Assembly (NCBI RefSeq): GCF_008923365.1
Contig: NZ_WBMR01000008.1
Location: 1-64,000 of the forward strand
Source: Actinomadura montaniterrae
GTDB taxonomy: Bacteria; Actinomycetota; Actinomycetes; Streptosporangiales; Streptosporangiaceae
DNA length: 64,000 nucleotides
Reading direction: 5' to 3'
In this document: one piece after another, positions 1 through 8,365 of the stretch
Numbering within the stretch: position 1 is the first letter of the stretch
How the letters are laid out: each line of letters starts with the position of its first letter
The notes under the pieces: model-generated
What the model saw: only the letters and a program-made list of their open reading frames with translations
Database searches by the model: none
Told to the model about the DNA's origin: nothing
Position numbers and translations under genes: made by a program

Positions 1-2
1 CC

Positions 3-161
3 GGCGAGCCCCGCCCGGCCGTGCGGGCGGCGCCGGTGGCCGACCCCACCGGACGCCCCGCCGAGAGGCCGGAGACGACGGCGACGCGGCCGTCCGGCTC
101 ATCACGATGGACCCCACCGTATTTCCGTTCCGCTTGCGGGCCAGGGGTCCATCGTGATTAG
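3..161 (+). CDS. Possible 3' end of an upstream gene (partial)
   Basis: The frame starting at base 3 is open from the window edge to a TAG at 159-161. Up to about base 98 it has the codon pattern of this genome: nearly every third position is G or C, and the few A or T bases fall at positions 1 and 2. Past base 98 the pattern is lost and the sequence enters a 15-bp inverted repeat. The real stop may therefore lie in another frame, or the tail may be poorly conserved. The fragment is too short to assign a family. It could also be chance bias in non-coding DNA. Confidence 0.25.
   Translation, partial: GEPRPAVRAAPVADPTGRPAERPETTATRPSGSSRWTPPYFRSACGPGVHRD
101..158. repeat. 15-bp perfect inverted repeat with 28-nt loop
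   Basis: ATCACGATGGACCCC at 101-115 is repeated as its exact reverse complement at 144-158, with 28 bases between. It lies between the putative end of an upstream gene and the penicillin-binding protein gene. No T-run follows, and the loop is long for an intrinsic terminator. It may be a factor-dependent terminator, a looped operator pair or a relic of element ends. Confidence 0.6.
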
Positions 162-428
162 GCTGTTACCACGGTGGCTCGAGATCCGCCGGGACGGTGC
201 TGTGGGCGCCGTGACCGGTGGGACCACCGGCCACAGACGTGGCTCGTACCGATTTGGGCTGCGGTCGTTCCGCAGCGTCGTCCGCGCAGGTCCGTCCTGC
301 CGCACATCCCTCGTGCGCCTGGCCGCGCCGTGCCGCCTCCCGCGTGCGCCTCCGCACGCGCCCGCGCCACGGCGCCCGCCGACGCCCGGACGACGGCCGA
401 CTCCGTACACCACGTCGAACGAGGTCGC

Positions 429-2702
429 ATGCTCCCCGCTTCCGAAGGGCGCCGTCTCCGGGCCGCCCGTGTCCGCCTGTCCCGCAGCGCCCGCCGGTTC
501 GTCCGCGCCGGGCAGCGGTCGCTCCGCCGCGGCACCGGCGGGCACCGCCATGGCACCGGCGGGCACCGCCGTGGCACTGGTGGGCACCGCCGCGCTCGTC
601 CGCTCCGCCGCGTCCCGCGCGCCATGCGCTGGGCCTTGGCCTTCTTCTGCGCGCTGGCCGTCCTGGCGGCGGTCGCCGTCGTGATCGGCTACGCCCGGAC
701 GCCCGTCCCCACCGAGCCGCAGGACGGCGTCACCGACGAGGGCTCCACCGTCTACTACGCCGACGGCCGGACGCCGCTGTTCCGGCTGGGCGCGAACCGG
801 CAGAGCGTCCGGCACGGCCAGATCCCGGACCGGCTGCGGTGGGCGGTGCTCGCCGCCGAGGACCGCGGCTTCTACCGCAACCGGGGCGTCTCGGTCTCGG
901 GGACGTTCCGCGCGCTGCTCCGGGACGCGTCGGGCGGCGACGTCGAGGGCGGGTCCACGATCACCCAGCAGCTCGCCCGCAACTACTTCAAGGGCCTCAG
1001 CCGCGACCGGACGCCGGGCCGGAAGATCAAGGAGATCTTCGTGGCGCTGAAGCTGGACCGGCACCGCGCCAAGGACGAGATCCTCGACCTGTACCTGAAC
1101 ACCGTCCCCTTCGGACGGCAGACGTCGGGCGTGGAGGCGGCGGCGCGCGCCTACTTCGACAAGGACGTGTGGCAACTGGACGTCGCCGAGTGCGCGCTGC
1201 TCGCCGCGATGATCCAGCGCCCGGGCTACTTCCGGACGCAGGGCAACGGTGACGCGGCGCGCGCGCTGAAGGCCCGCTGGCGGTACGTGCTGGACGGCAT
1301 GGTGTCGATGGGCAAGCTCGACCGGGCCGACGCGGACCGTCTCCGCTTCCCGCGCACGCGGGGAGTGTGGCGCGGCGTCAGCGTGTCCGGCCAGGGGCTG
1401 CTGGCGCGCCAGCGGGTGCTGGACGAGCTGGAGGGCGCCGGCATTCCCGCGAGCGCCGTCGTGAACGGAAAGCTGAAGATCTACACCGGCCTCGACCCGC
1501 GCTGGATGGCGTACGCGGAAGAGGCCATGCGGGGCGCGCGCGAGCCGCAATGGCCGAAGGACGTGCGCGCCGGGCTCGTCGCGGTGGACCCCGCCGACGG
1601 CGCGGTCAAGGCGTTCTACTCCGGCGATCCGAAGCGCGGCGTGTACGACTCGGTGTTCGAGCCGGTCGCGCAGGCGGCGTCGACGTTCAAGCCGTACGTG
1701 CTGGCCGCCGCGCTGCGCCGCGGCTTCAACGTCCGGACGGCGGTGCCGGGCAGGTCGCCGCTGCGGTTCGCCCCGGACGGGAGCGTCACGCCGATGACCG
1801 CGCCGGGCTACCGGGTCTCCAACGACGAGAAGATCGGCTCGCTGGGGACGATCGACCTGGTCGAGGCGATGGAGCTGTCGGTGAACACCGGATTCGTGAA
1901 GGCGGCGCTGAAGACCGGGATCGCGAACGTGGCGGAAACTGCGCGGCGTTTCGGGGTGCCGGAGTCGGCGCTGCGCCCGTACCGGGGGCAGGCGGGGCTC
2001 GCGCTCGGCATCGCGAACGTGTCGGCGGCCGTGCAGGCGGCGGGGTACGCGGCGTTCGCCAACGGCGGCACCGCCGTCATCCCGCACCTGGTCACCAGGG
2101 TCGTCGACGCGCGCGGGCGGCGGGTGCCGCTGCCGTGGGACCGGCCGGGCGGCCGCGTCCTGACCGGCGAGCAGGCGGCGCAGGCGACGTACGCGATGCG
2201 CGCGGTCGTCACCGGCGGGACGGGGCGGCGGGCCGCGCTGCCGGACCGCGACGCGGCGGGCAAGACCGGCACGTCCGACGGCAACCACGCCGCCTGGTTC
2301 GTCGGGTACGTCCCGCAGCTGTCGGCGTCCGTGGTGATGACGCGCGCGGAGCCCGGCCCGCTCGAGGGGCTGCCCGGCCATCCCGGGCGGGTCGCCGGGG
2401 AGGACCTGCCGTCCTCGGTGTGGCACGCGTTCATGGCGAAGGTCACGCGCGGCATGCCGACGGAGCCGTTCGCCGAGCCGGCGTTCACCGGCACCGCCGC
2501 GAACTGGGACGACACGGTCGAGAAGAAGGAGCCGGGCGGCCCGGCGGCCGGACGCGGGGCGCCCTCGGCCGGCGCGTCGCAGGCGCCGTCCCGGACACCG
2601 GATCCGGGCGGCTCGTCCGGCGCGCCCGCCGACGCGCGGAGCCGCAGAAAGTGGTGCGCGACGCCCGGCAACGAGGACGCGGCGGCCTGCGCCGGGCGGT
2701 GA
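429..2702 (+). CDS. Class A penicillin-binding protein (glycosyltransferase 51 / transpeptidase)
   Basis: A bifunctional peptidoglycan synthase anchored in the membrane with its catalytic domains outside. From the ATG at 429 it is 757 residues. The order is a basic cytoplasmic tail (1-65), one membrane segment (about 67-87), a GT51 domain with EDRGFY near residue 144 and GGSTITQQLARNYF, then a penicillin-binding transpeptidase domain. That domain carries STFK near 418, SVN near 484 and KTGT near 612. The C-terminal 60 residues are Gly/Pro/Ser-rich. I chose 429 because AACGAGG precedes it; ATG 624, just before the membrane segment, is an alternative that would remove the tail. The tail contains three GTGGHR-type heptads coded by a 21-bp DNA repeat. 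The next gene, 131 bp on, is a wall-recycling hydrolase. Confidence 0.93.
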   Translation: MLPASEGRRLRAARVRLSRSARRFVRAGQRSLRRGTGGHRHGTGGHRRGTGGHRRARPLRRVPRAMRWALAFFCALAVLAAVAVVIGYARTPVPTEPQDGVTDEGSTVYYADGRTPLFRLGANRQSVRHGQIPDRLRWAVLAAEDRGFYRNRGVSVSGTFRALLRDASGGDVEGGSTITQQLARNYFKGLSRDRTPGRKIKEIFVALKLDRHRAKDEILDLYLNTVPFGRQTSGVEAAARAYFDKDVWQLDVAECALLAAMIQRPGYFRTQGNGDAARALKARWRYVLDGMVSMGKLDRADADRLRFPRTRGVWRGVSVSGQGLLARQRVLDELEGAGIPASAVVNGKLKIYTGLDPRWMAYAEEAMRGAREPQWPKDVRAGLVAVDPADGAVKAFYSGDPKRGVYDSVFEPVAQAASTFKPYVLAAALRRGFNVRTAVPGRSPLRFAPDGSVTPMTAPGYRVSNDEKIGSLGTIDLVEAMELSVNTGFVKAALKTGIANVAETARRFGVPESALRPYRGQAGLALGIANVSAAVQAAGYAAFANGGTAVIPHLVTRVVDARGRRVPLPWDRPGGRVLTGEQAAQATYAMRAVVTGGTGRRAALPDRDAAGKTGTSDGNHAAWFVGYVPQLSASVVMTRAEPGPLEGLPGHPGRVAGEDLPSSVWHAFMAKVTRGMPTEPFAEPAFTGTAANWDDTVEKKEPGGPAAGRGAPSAGASQAPSRTPDPGGSSGAPADARSRRKWCATPGNEDAAACAGR
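531..593 (+). repeat. Three 21-bp tandem repeats inside the PBP 5' region
   Basis: Three consecutive 21-base units start at 531, 552 and 573, each a variant of GGCACCGGCGGGCACCGCC plus two bases. The first two differ by one or two positions and the third by a few. In the PBP frame they encode HGTGGHR-like heptads in the cytoplasmic tail. The unit is a multiple of three, so copy-number change would keep the frame. Confidence 0.85.
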
Positions 2703-2833
2703 CTCGGGCGGGCGGCCGTCCGGCGCCGCGAGCCGGCAGGGCGGCGCCGCGAGTCGACAGGGCGGCGGCGAGCGGTTAACGTCGCGACGTCCGATGCGAG
2801 CAGACGACCACGTCGGGGGGCCTGGTCAGGTGC

Positions 2834-4570
2834 GTGCCATTGATGTCCGCGGATGACCGTTCGCGATCGGCCGGAACCGCCCGGCGGCGGCCCCGGCGAA
2901 GGCGCGCTGCGCTCGGACGACCGCGGTTCGGACGGTTGCCGCTCGCGGCGGCGCTGGCGCTGGTGGTGCCGCTGGCCGGCTGCGGGGGCGGCGACGGCGG
3001 GAAGGGCCCGTCCGCGCACCACGGCTCCCCCGGCGCGTCCGGAACGTCCGGGAAGAAGGCGCCCGTGACGAAGGCCCCGGACGCGTGGGTCCCCGGATAC
3101 GTCGCGAAGATGAGCCTGCGGGAGAAGGTCGGGCAGCTGTTCGTGCCGACGTTCTCCAGCCGCGCGAGCGCCCTGGCGATCATCCGGAAGTACCACGTCG
3201 GCGGGTTCATCTACTTCCCGGAGAACTTCGGGTCACCCGCCACGACGGCCGAGCAGTCGAACGCGCTGCAGAAGGCGTCCATGGTCCCGCTGCTGCTCGG
3301 CGTGGACGAGGAGCAGGGCATCGTGTCGCGGACGCCGTTCATCACCCGCTTCCCCGGCAACATGGCGCTGGGAGCGACGCACAGCGCCGCGGACGCGCGC
3401 GCCGCCGCGCAGGTCACCGGCACCGAGCTGCGCGCGGTCGGGATCAACCTGGACTACGCGCCCGACGCCGACGTCAACGTGAACCCGCGCAACCCGGTGA
3501 TCGGGCTGCGCTCGTTCGGCTCCGACCCGTCGCGGGTGTCGCCGCTGCTCACCGCGGCGATCGCCGGGTACCAGGGCGCCGGGGTCGCCGCGACGGCCAA
3601 GCACTTCCCCGGGCACGGCGACACCGCGACCGACAGCCACACCGGCCTGCCGGTGATCACCCATTCGGCGGCGCAGTGGCGGAAGCTGGACGCGCCGCCG
3701 TTCGAGGCCGCGATCGACGCCGGCGTCGACCTGGTCATGACGGCGCACATCGTGGTGCCGGGGCTCGACAAGTCGGGCGACCCGTCCACGCTGTCGAAGA
3801 CGGTGCTGACCGGGCTGCTGCGCGGCGACCTCGGCTACAAGGGCGTGATCACCACGGACTCGCTGCAGATGGCGGGCGTCCGGGAGAAGTACGGCGACGC
3901 GGTCGTGCCCGTCCGGGCGATCAACGCTGGCGCCGACCAGCTGCTGATGCCGCCGAGCCTGTCCAAGGCGTACAACGCGGTGCTGAAGGCCGTGCAGTCC
4001 GGGAAGATCACGCAGCAGCGGCTCGACGAGTCCGTCACCCGGATCCTGGACCTCAAGCAGAAGCGGGGGCTGTTCAAGGCGCCGCCCGCCGACCCGGCGA
4101 AGGCGTCCGCGCAGATCGGCACGCCGCAGCAGAAGGCGACCGCGCGGCGCGTCGCCGAGCACGCCGTCACGCTCGTCCGCAACGACCGCGGGCTGCTGCC
4201 GCTGAAGGGCAAGAAGGTCAGCGTCACCGGCCCGGGCAGCGAGGCGCTCGGCGCCGCGCTGCGCGAGCGGGGCGTGGCGACGGCCGCGCCGGGCGCCGCC
4301 GACGTCCACGTGCTGACCACCGTGAACGCCGGGACGGCCACGGCCGCGCGGGTCCGCGCGCTGGCGTCCAGGCCGGTCGTGGTCGCGGCGCTCGGCCGCC
4401 CCTACGACCTCGACCACGCCGCCGGGGCCGCCGCGACGCTCGCGACGTACTCGTCCGGCGCGACGTCGATCGGCGCGCTCGCGGGGGTGCTGTCCGGCGC
4501 GGTGAAGCCGGTCGGGAAGCTGCCGGTGCCCGCGGGCGGGCAACCCGTTGGTCACGGCTTGTCGTATTGA
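2834..4570 (+). CDS. Glycoside hydrolase family 3 lipoprotein, NagZ-like beta-N-acetylhexosaminidase
   Basis: A 578-residue exported lipoprotein expected to remove terminal beta-N-acetylglucosamine from muropeptides or other amino-sugar glycans. A long basic N-region (about 34 residues) precedes a hydrophobic core and a lipobox LAGC with Cys50. The GH3 domain follows, with the NagZ signature KHFPGHGDT from about residue 256 and DSHTGLP just after. That loop supplies the catalytic His/Asp dyad in this family. The nucleophile Asp of TTDS lies near 342. The last 170 residues resemble the second GH3 domain in reduced form. GTG 2834 has AGG close upstream; ATG 2843 is nearly equivalent. It follows the PBP on the same strand and lies beside the GlcNAc uptake locus, which fits wall recycling. 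Confidence 0.88.
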   Translation: MPLMSADDRSRSAGTARRRPRRRRAALGRPRFGRLPLAAALALVVPLAGCGGGDGGKGPSAHHGSPGASGTSGKKAPVTKAPDAWVPGYVAKMSLREKVGQLFVPTFSSRASALAIIRKYHVGGFIYFPENFGSPATTAEQSNALQKASMVPLLLGVDEEQGIVSRTPFITRFPGNMALGATHSAADARAAAQVTGTELRAVGINLDYAPDADVNVNPRNPVIGLRSFGSDPSRVSPLLTAAIAGYQGAGVAATAKHFPGHGDTATDSHTGLPVITHSAAQWRKLDAPPFEAAIDAGVDLVMTAHIVVPGLDKSGDPSTLSKTVLTGLLRGDLGYKGVITTDSLQMAGVREKYGDAVVPVRAINAGADQLLMPPSLSKAYNAVLKAVQSGKITQQRLDESVTRILDLKQKRGLFKAPPADPAKASAQIGTPQQKATARRVAEHAVTLVRNDRGLLPLKGKKVSVTGPGSEALGAALRERGVATAAPGAADVHVLTTVNAGTATAARVRALASRPVVVAALGRPYDLDHAAGAAATLATYSSGATSIGALAGVLSGAVKPVGKLPVPAGGQPVGHGLSY

Positions 4571-4631
4571 TGGACGCGGGGCCCCGCGAGCTGGGAAGAT
4601 CGGCCCGCCTTCGCACCCCCGGGAGGTCCCC

Positions 4632-5135
4632 GTGCGCGTTCGTCCGTTCCTGCCCGCTCTGTCCCTGCTGCCCGCGCTGGCCCTCGGCCTCGGCGCCTGC
4701 GGCGGGAAGGAGGAGGCGGGGATGCCGCCGCTGACGCCCGAGCCGGGCGACTCCCGGCTCGTCGACGTCACCGCCCCGGCGAAGGACAGCCTTCCCGCGC
4801 GGCTGGTGCTCTACAAGTTCCTGCGGGGCGTCGCCGCCGGGAACGTCAAGGTCTGCGGCTTCCTGGCCCCCGCGTACGACCGGGCGGCGTTCGGCCGCGC
4901 GGGCGGCTGCAAGGCCGGCGGGCTCGCCGCGGCCCGCGCGAAGCTGCGTCCCGCCGACCTGGTGGCGCTGCGCGGCGTGACCGTCCCGACCTGCGACGAC
5001 GGGCCGGGCGACGGCGAGTACACGGTCGCGTTCGGCGACCTGAAGTGGAAGGGCGACCCGGCGCGTCCCGGCGGCGTCCTGGCCGCGAAGTTCACCCTCC
5101 GCAAGACCGGAGCCCGCTGGCTCATCACCGCCTGA
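4632..5135 (+). CDS. Small secreted lipoprotein, function unknown
   Basis: A 167-residue protein with a short charged start, a hydrophobic core and a lipobox-like LGAC at Cys23, so probably anchored outside the membrane. The mature part has three further cysteines (around KVCGF, GGCKAG and TCDDG) that could pair. It ends in a strand-rich segment (YTVAFGDLKWKG, FTLRKTGARWLITA) like that of actinobacterial lumazine-binding or Rv-type export domains. I do not recognise a defined family. GTG 4632 was chosen because GGGAGG lies at the right distance, and upstream starts would place residues before the signal peptide. It follows the GH3 gene by 61 bp and probably shares its transcript. Confidence 0.75.
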   Translation: MRVRPFLPALSLLPALALGLGACGGKEEAGMPPLTPEPGDSRLVDVTAPAKDSLPARLVLYKFLRGVAAGNVKVCGFLAPAYDRAAFGRAGGCKAGGLAAARAKLRPADLVALRGVTVPTCDDGPGDGEYTVAFGDLKWKGDPARPGGVLAAKFTLRKTGARWLITA

Positions 5136-5216
5136 CGGCGCGCCCGCAGCGCACGCGCCGCCTTGACGGGCGCGCCCGCATTGGACGCGCCCGCAGCGGA
5201 CGCGTCCGGGGAAAGG

Positions 5217-5264
5217 AACGCTCGCGACGGGCCGCCCACCCCGACGACCCGCCGCGAGCGCGTT
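5217..5264. terminator. Bidirectional hairpin between convergent lipoprotein gene and ptsI
   Basis: AACGCTCGCGACGGG (5217-5231) pairs with CCCGCCGCGAGCGCGTT (5248-5264) with a two-base bulge and one mismatch, closing a 16-base loop. The two flanking genes converge here, so it could end transcription from both sides. No strong T-run is present, as is usual in actinomycetes. Just before it, the motif GCGCCCGCA occurs three times within 5139-5195. Confidence 0.55.
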
Positions 5265-6946
5265 CAGATGCCGAGCTCCGCGAGGCCCGGCAGGTGGGAG
5301 CGGGCCGCCTCGCGCGCCTGCTCGGCGGAGCGGGCGGCACGGGCCGCCTCCGCGGCGCGGCGGCATTCGGCCAGCGTGTGCCGGGCCAGCGCGGCCCGGA
5401 CGAGCGGGAGGGACGGGGCGCTCATCGACAGCGACGTCACGCCGAGCCCGACCAGGACGCAGGCGAGCGCCGGGTCGGCGGCGGCCTCGCCACAGACCCC
5501 GCACGGGACGCCCGCCGCGGCCGCCGGGGCGACCAGGTCGAGCACGGCGGGCTGCCACGGGTCCTGCAGGTGCGCGAGGCCGCCGACCTGCCGGTCGGCT
5601 GCGCACGCGTACTGGGTCAGGTCGTTGGTGCCGATGCTGAAGAACTCCACCTCCGGCGCGAGGTCGCGGGCGCGCAGCGCGGCGGCGGGCACCTCGATCA
5701 TGACGCCGGGGTGCTCGATGCCGGCCTCGCGGCAGGCTCCGGCGAAGAACGCGGCCTCCGCCGCGTCCGTCACCATCGGGGCCATGACCTGCAGCTTCAC
5801 GCTGAGCCCGGCGGCGGCGCGGGCGAGCGCGGCGAGCTGGGCGGTCAGCACGTCCGGGTGCCGGCGCGCCAACCGCAGCCCGCGCTCGCCGAGCGCCGGG
5901 TTCGGCTCCTCGCCGGGGGGCGGGAGGAACGCGAGGGGCTTGTCGGCGCCGGCGTCGAGCGTCCGGACGACCACGCGGCCCTCCGGGAACGCCTCCAGCA
6001 CCTTGCGGTAGGCGTCCTCCTGCTCGTCGTCGGACGGCGGTACCGAACGGTCGAGGAACAGGAACTCGGTGCGGTACAGGCCGACGCCCTCCGCGTCGTT
6101 CGCCAGCGCGGCGTCGAGGTCCTTCGGGCCGCCGACGTTCGCCAGCAGCGGGACCGCGTGCCCGTCCTTCGTCGCGCCCGGCCCGGACGTCTCCGCGAGC
6201 GCGGAGTCGCGGGCCGCGCCCGCGGCGAGCGCGGCGGCGACCTCGGCCTCGGTCGGGTCGGGGCGGACGGTCCCGGCGGCCCCGTCCACGAGGACGCGGG
6301 TGCCGTCGGCGAGGTCCGTCGCGCCCGGCAGCGCCACCACGGCCGGAACGCCCATCGTGCGGGCGAGGATCGCGGTGTGGCTGGTCGGGCCGCCCTCCTC
6401 GGTGACGAACGCGACGACCTGCGCCGGGTCGAGCACCGCGGTGTCGGCGGGCGCGAGGTCCCGCGCGACCAGCACGAACGGCTCGTCCGACTCCGGCACG
6501 CCGGGCATCGGCAGGTCGAGGAGGCGGGCGATCGCGCGGTCCCGGATGTCGTCGAGGTCGCTGACCCGGGCGGCCATGTACTCCCCCGCCCCGGCGAGCA
6601 TCTCCCGGTACACCCCGAACGCCTCGAACACGGCGCGGGCCGCGGCCGTGCCCTCGCCGATCTTGGCGGTGACGCCGTCGGCGAGGCCGGGGTCGCGGGC
6701 CATGAGCGCCTGCGCGTTCAGCACGTCCTGGCCGTCGGTGTTACCGGCCGCCGCCGCGCGCGCGCCGCGCTCCTCAAGGTCGGCGGCGACCGCTTCCAGC
6801 GCGGCCAGCGCACCGTCCCGTTCGGCCGCGGCGTCGCCGCCGTGCCGGGAACCGGCGTCCGGTTCAGGGACGGCGCCGGCGATGCGCCGCACCGGTCCCA
6901 CGCCCACCCCCGGGCTGACGCCCGCGCCGCGCAGGACCTCAGGCAC
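5264..6946 (-). CDS. ptsI: PTS enzyme I (phosphoenolpyruvate-protein phosphotransferase)
   Basis: The 560-residue first enzyme of the sugar phosphotransferase system; it takes phosphate from PEP and passes it to HPr in the cytoplasm. The swivelling His domain has GGPTSHTAILARTMGVPAVV with active-site His190. The C-terminal PEP-binding barrel shows RTEFLF, FSIGTNDLTQY and the family cysteine in GVCGEAAADP. Length is typical (about 550-575). GTG 6946 is chosen because VPEVLRGAGVSPGVGVGPV matches the usual N-terminus, and the start overlaps the end of ptsH by 8 bp, implying translational coupling. It is the last gene of a seven-gene leftward operon that supplies every soluble PTS part. A hairpin follows its stop. 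Confidence 0.96.
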   Translation of the reverse strand: MPEVLRGAGVSPGVGVGPVRRIAGAVPEPDAGSRHGGDAAAERDGALAALEAVAADLEERGARAAAAGNTDGQDVLNAQALMARDPGLADGVTAKIGEGTAAARAVFEAFGVYREMLAGAGEYMAARVSDLDDIRDRAIARLLDLPMPGVPESDEPFVLVARDLAPADTAVLDPAQVVAFVTEEGGPTSHTAILARTMGVPAVVALPGATDLADGTRVLVDGAAGTVRPDPTEAEVAAALAAGAARDSALAETSGPGATKDGHAVPLLANVGGPKDLDAALANDAEGVGLYRTEFLFLDRSVPPSDDEQEDAYRKVLEAFPEGRVVVRTLDAGADKPLAFLPPPGEEPNPALGERGLRLARRHPDVLTAQLAALARAAAGLSVKLQVMAPMVTDAAEAAFFAGACREAGIEHPGVMIEVPAAALRARDLAPEVEFFSIGTNDLTQYACAADRQVGGLAHLQDPWQPAVLDLVAPAAAAGVPCGVCGEAAADPALACVLVGLGVTSLSMSAPSLPLVRAALARHTLAECRRAAEAARAARSAEQAREAARSHLPGLAELGI

Positions 6947-7211
6947 CTTCCGGCTCCGGCGTGGACAGCAGCGCCTCCAGGCTGTCCAGCAGCTCGTCGG
7001 CGCCCTCACCGTCGGCGGACAGCACGACCTCTTCGCCGTGCCGGGCGTCCATGCCGAGCACCGCGAGGATGCTCTTGGCGTTCACCGGCGAGCCGCCGCG
7101 CTTGGCCACGGTCACGTCCATCGGCGCCTTGGCCGCGGTCTGGACGAACAGCGCGGCCGGCCGCGCGTGCAGCCCCACCCTGGACTCGATCTTGACGTTG
7201 CGCTCGCTCAC
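6939..7211 (-). CDS. ptsH: PTS phosphocarrier protein HPr
   Basis: A 90-residue cytoplasmic phosphocarrier between enzyme I and EIIA. GLHARPA places the phosphorylated histidine at position 15, exactly as in the family. The second conserved segment, NAKSILAVLGM, carries Ser47 at the place of the regulatory serine of Firmicute HPr. Whether an HPr kinase exists here cannot be told from this window. The start is GTG in a GTGA overlap with the stop of the upstream HAD gene, and the end overlaps ptsI, so the three genes are translationally coupled. Confidence 0.97.
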   Translation of the reverse strand: MSERNVKIESRVGLHARPAALFVQTAAKAPMDVTVAKRGGSPVNAKSILAVLGMDARHGEEVVLSADGEGADELLDSLEALLSTPEPEGA

Positions 7212-7891
7212 AGAATCTCCCTTGCGGCGCCGCGCACCCGCAGCGCGGGGCCCGGCTCGACATTGACTTCCTTCAGGTCCGCGACGACGTGGTCCGCCTC
7301 GGCGAGCGCCGCCACCGGCTGGGTGGTGGCGACGCCGACGCAGGCCATCCCGGCCGCCTTCACGGCCGCGACGCCCGCGGGCGCGTCCTCGAACCCGACC
7401 GCCTCGCCCGGCGGGACGCCGAGGTCGCGCGCGGCGGCCAGGTACCCCTCCGGGTGCGGCTTGCCGGTGACGACGTCCCCGGCGGTGACCACGATGTCCA
7501 TCAGGTCGCGGACGCCCAGCGCGGCCAGCAGCCGCTCGGCGTACGGGCGCTGCCCCGACGTGACGACGGCCAGCGGGACGCCCGCGTCCGCCAGCGACCG
7601 CACCAGCTCGACGGCCCCCGGCACGGGGACGTCCTCCGGGATCCCGTCCGCCGTCTCGTACGACACCGCCTGCTCGAACAGCTCCTCGGCGGTGCGGCCG
7701 GGGAACAGGTGCGCCAGGTCCTCCAGCACCTCGATGCCGCGGCGCCCGGCGAACGAGGAGATCAGCTCGTCGTCGTACGGCACGCCGTGCGCCTCGAACA
7801 GCCGCGCCCACATCACCCGGTTGCGCGGCTCGGTGTCCATCAGGGTGCCGTCGAGGTCGAACACCGCCGCGCGCAGGCCGATCAGCGCCAT
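7208..7891 (-). CDS. HAD-superfamily sugar-phosphate phosphatase/phosphoglucomutase-like protein
   Basis: A 227-residue haloacid dehalogenase-type hydrolase. The nucleophile motif DLDGTL lies near residue 11, motif II is VVTSGQRP, motif III Lys is in TGKPHPEGY, and motif IV is GFEDAPAG. This arrangement and a four-helix cap after motif I are those of beta-phosphoglucomutase and small sugar-phosphate phosphatases. It sits between crr (4 bp gap) and ptsH (4 bp overlap), so it is made in fixed proportion to the PTS proteins. I infer that it acts on a sugar phosphate delivered by the system, for example to relieve phosphosugar stress. The substrate is not visible in the sequence. Confidence 0.88.
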   Translation of the reverse strand: MALIGLRAAVFDLDGTLMDTEPRNRVMWARLFEAHGVPYDDELISSFAGRRGIEVLEDLAHLFPGRTAEELFEQAVSYETADGIPEDVPVPGAVELVRSLADAGVPLAVVTSGQRPYAERLLAALGVRDLMDIVVTAGDVVTGKPHPEGYLAAARDLGVPPGEAVGFEDAPAGVAAVKAAGMACVGVATTQPVAALAEADHVVADLKEVNVEPGPALRVRGAAREIL

Positions 7892-7895
7892 CCGG

Positions 7896-8345
7896 TCAGC
7901 TCCATGTGAACAGCTCGGCCCCCTTGACGACCTCGCCCGCCTCGACGACGTCCGACAGCGCGTCGGCGCCGGCGTCCAGCGCCACCACGGCGCAGATCGG
8001 CGAGCGGCCGCCCGCCTCGATGACGGCGGGGTCCCAGGCGACGACCCGCTGGCCGGCGGTGACCTGGTCGCCCTCGGCGACCAGCAGCTCGAACCCCTGG
8101 CCCTTGAGCTTGACGGTGTCGATGCCGAGGTGCACGAGGACGCCGTGCTCCTCCTCGTCCACCACCACGTAGGCGTGCGGGTGCAGCTTGACGATCTTGC
8201 CGGTGACCGGGGCGATGGCGTGGCCGGGGCCGCGCTCGGGGTCGACGGCGGTGCCCGGGCCGACCATGGCCTGGGCGAACACCGGGTCCGGGACGCCGGC
8301 GAGGCCGACCACCCGGCCGGCGACCGGGGACAGTACTCGGGTCAT
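7896..8345 (-). CDS. crr: PTS enzyme IIA, glucose/GlcNAc type
   Basis: A 149-residue soluble EIIA of the Glc family that carries phosphate from HPr to EIIB. VLVHLGIDTVKL places the phosphorylated histidine at His72. The assisting histidine is His57 in HPHAY, the usual 15-residue spacing. The N-terminus PVAGRVVGL and the segment AIAPVTGKIV are also typical. There is no attached membrane domain, so all parts of this PTS are separate polypeptides. ATG 8345 follows the EIIB gene by 20 bp. EIIA-Glc proteins may also regulate other transporters, but nothing here shows that. Confidence 0.95.
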   Translation of the reverse strand: MTRVLSPVAGRVVGLAGVPDPVFAQAMVGPGTAVDPERGPGHAIAPVTGKIVKLHPHAYVVVDEEEHGVLVHLGIDTVKLKGQGFELLVAEGDQVTAGQRVVAWDPAVIEAGGRSPICAVVALDAGADALSDVVEAGEVVKGAELFTWS

Positions 8346-8365
8346 GAGCGGGGGTTTCCTTCGGG

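Noticed and set aside
154..684. Plus-strand frame of 176 codons over the PBP 5' region
   Set aside because: Lacks the genome's codon-position pattern, has no homologous features and overlaps the PBP reading frame.
102..2426. Long minus-strand open frame opposite the PBP gene
   Set aside because: Arg/Pro/Ala-rich shadow of the PBP gene, which has all catalytic motifs on the other strand.
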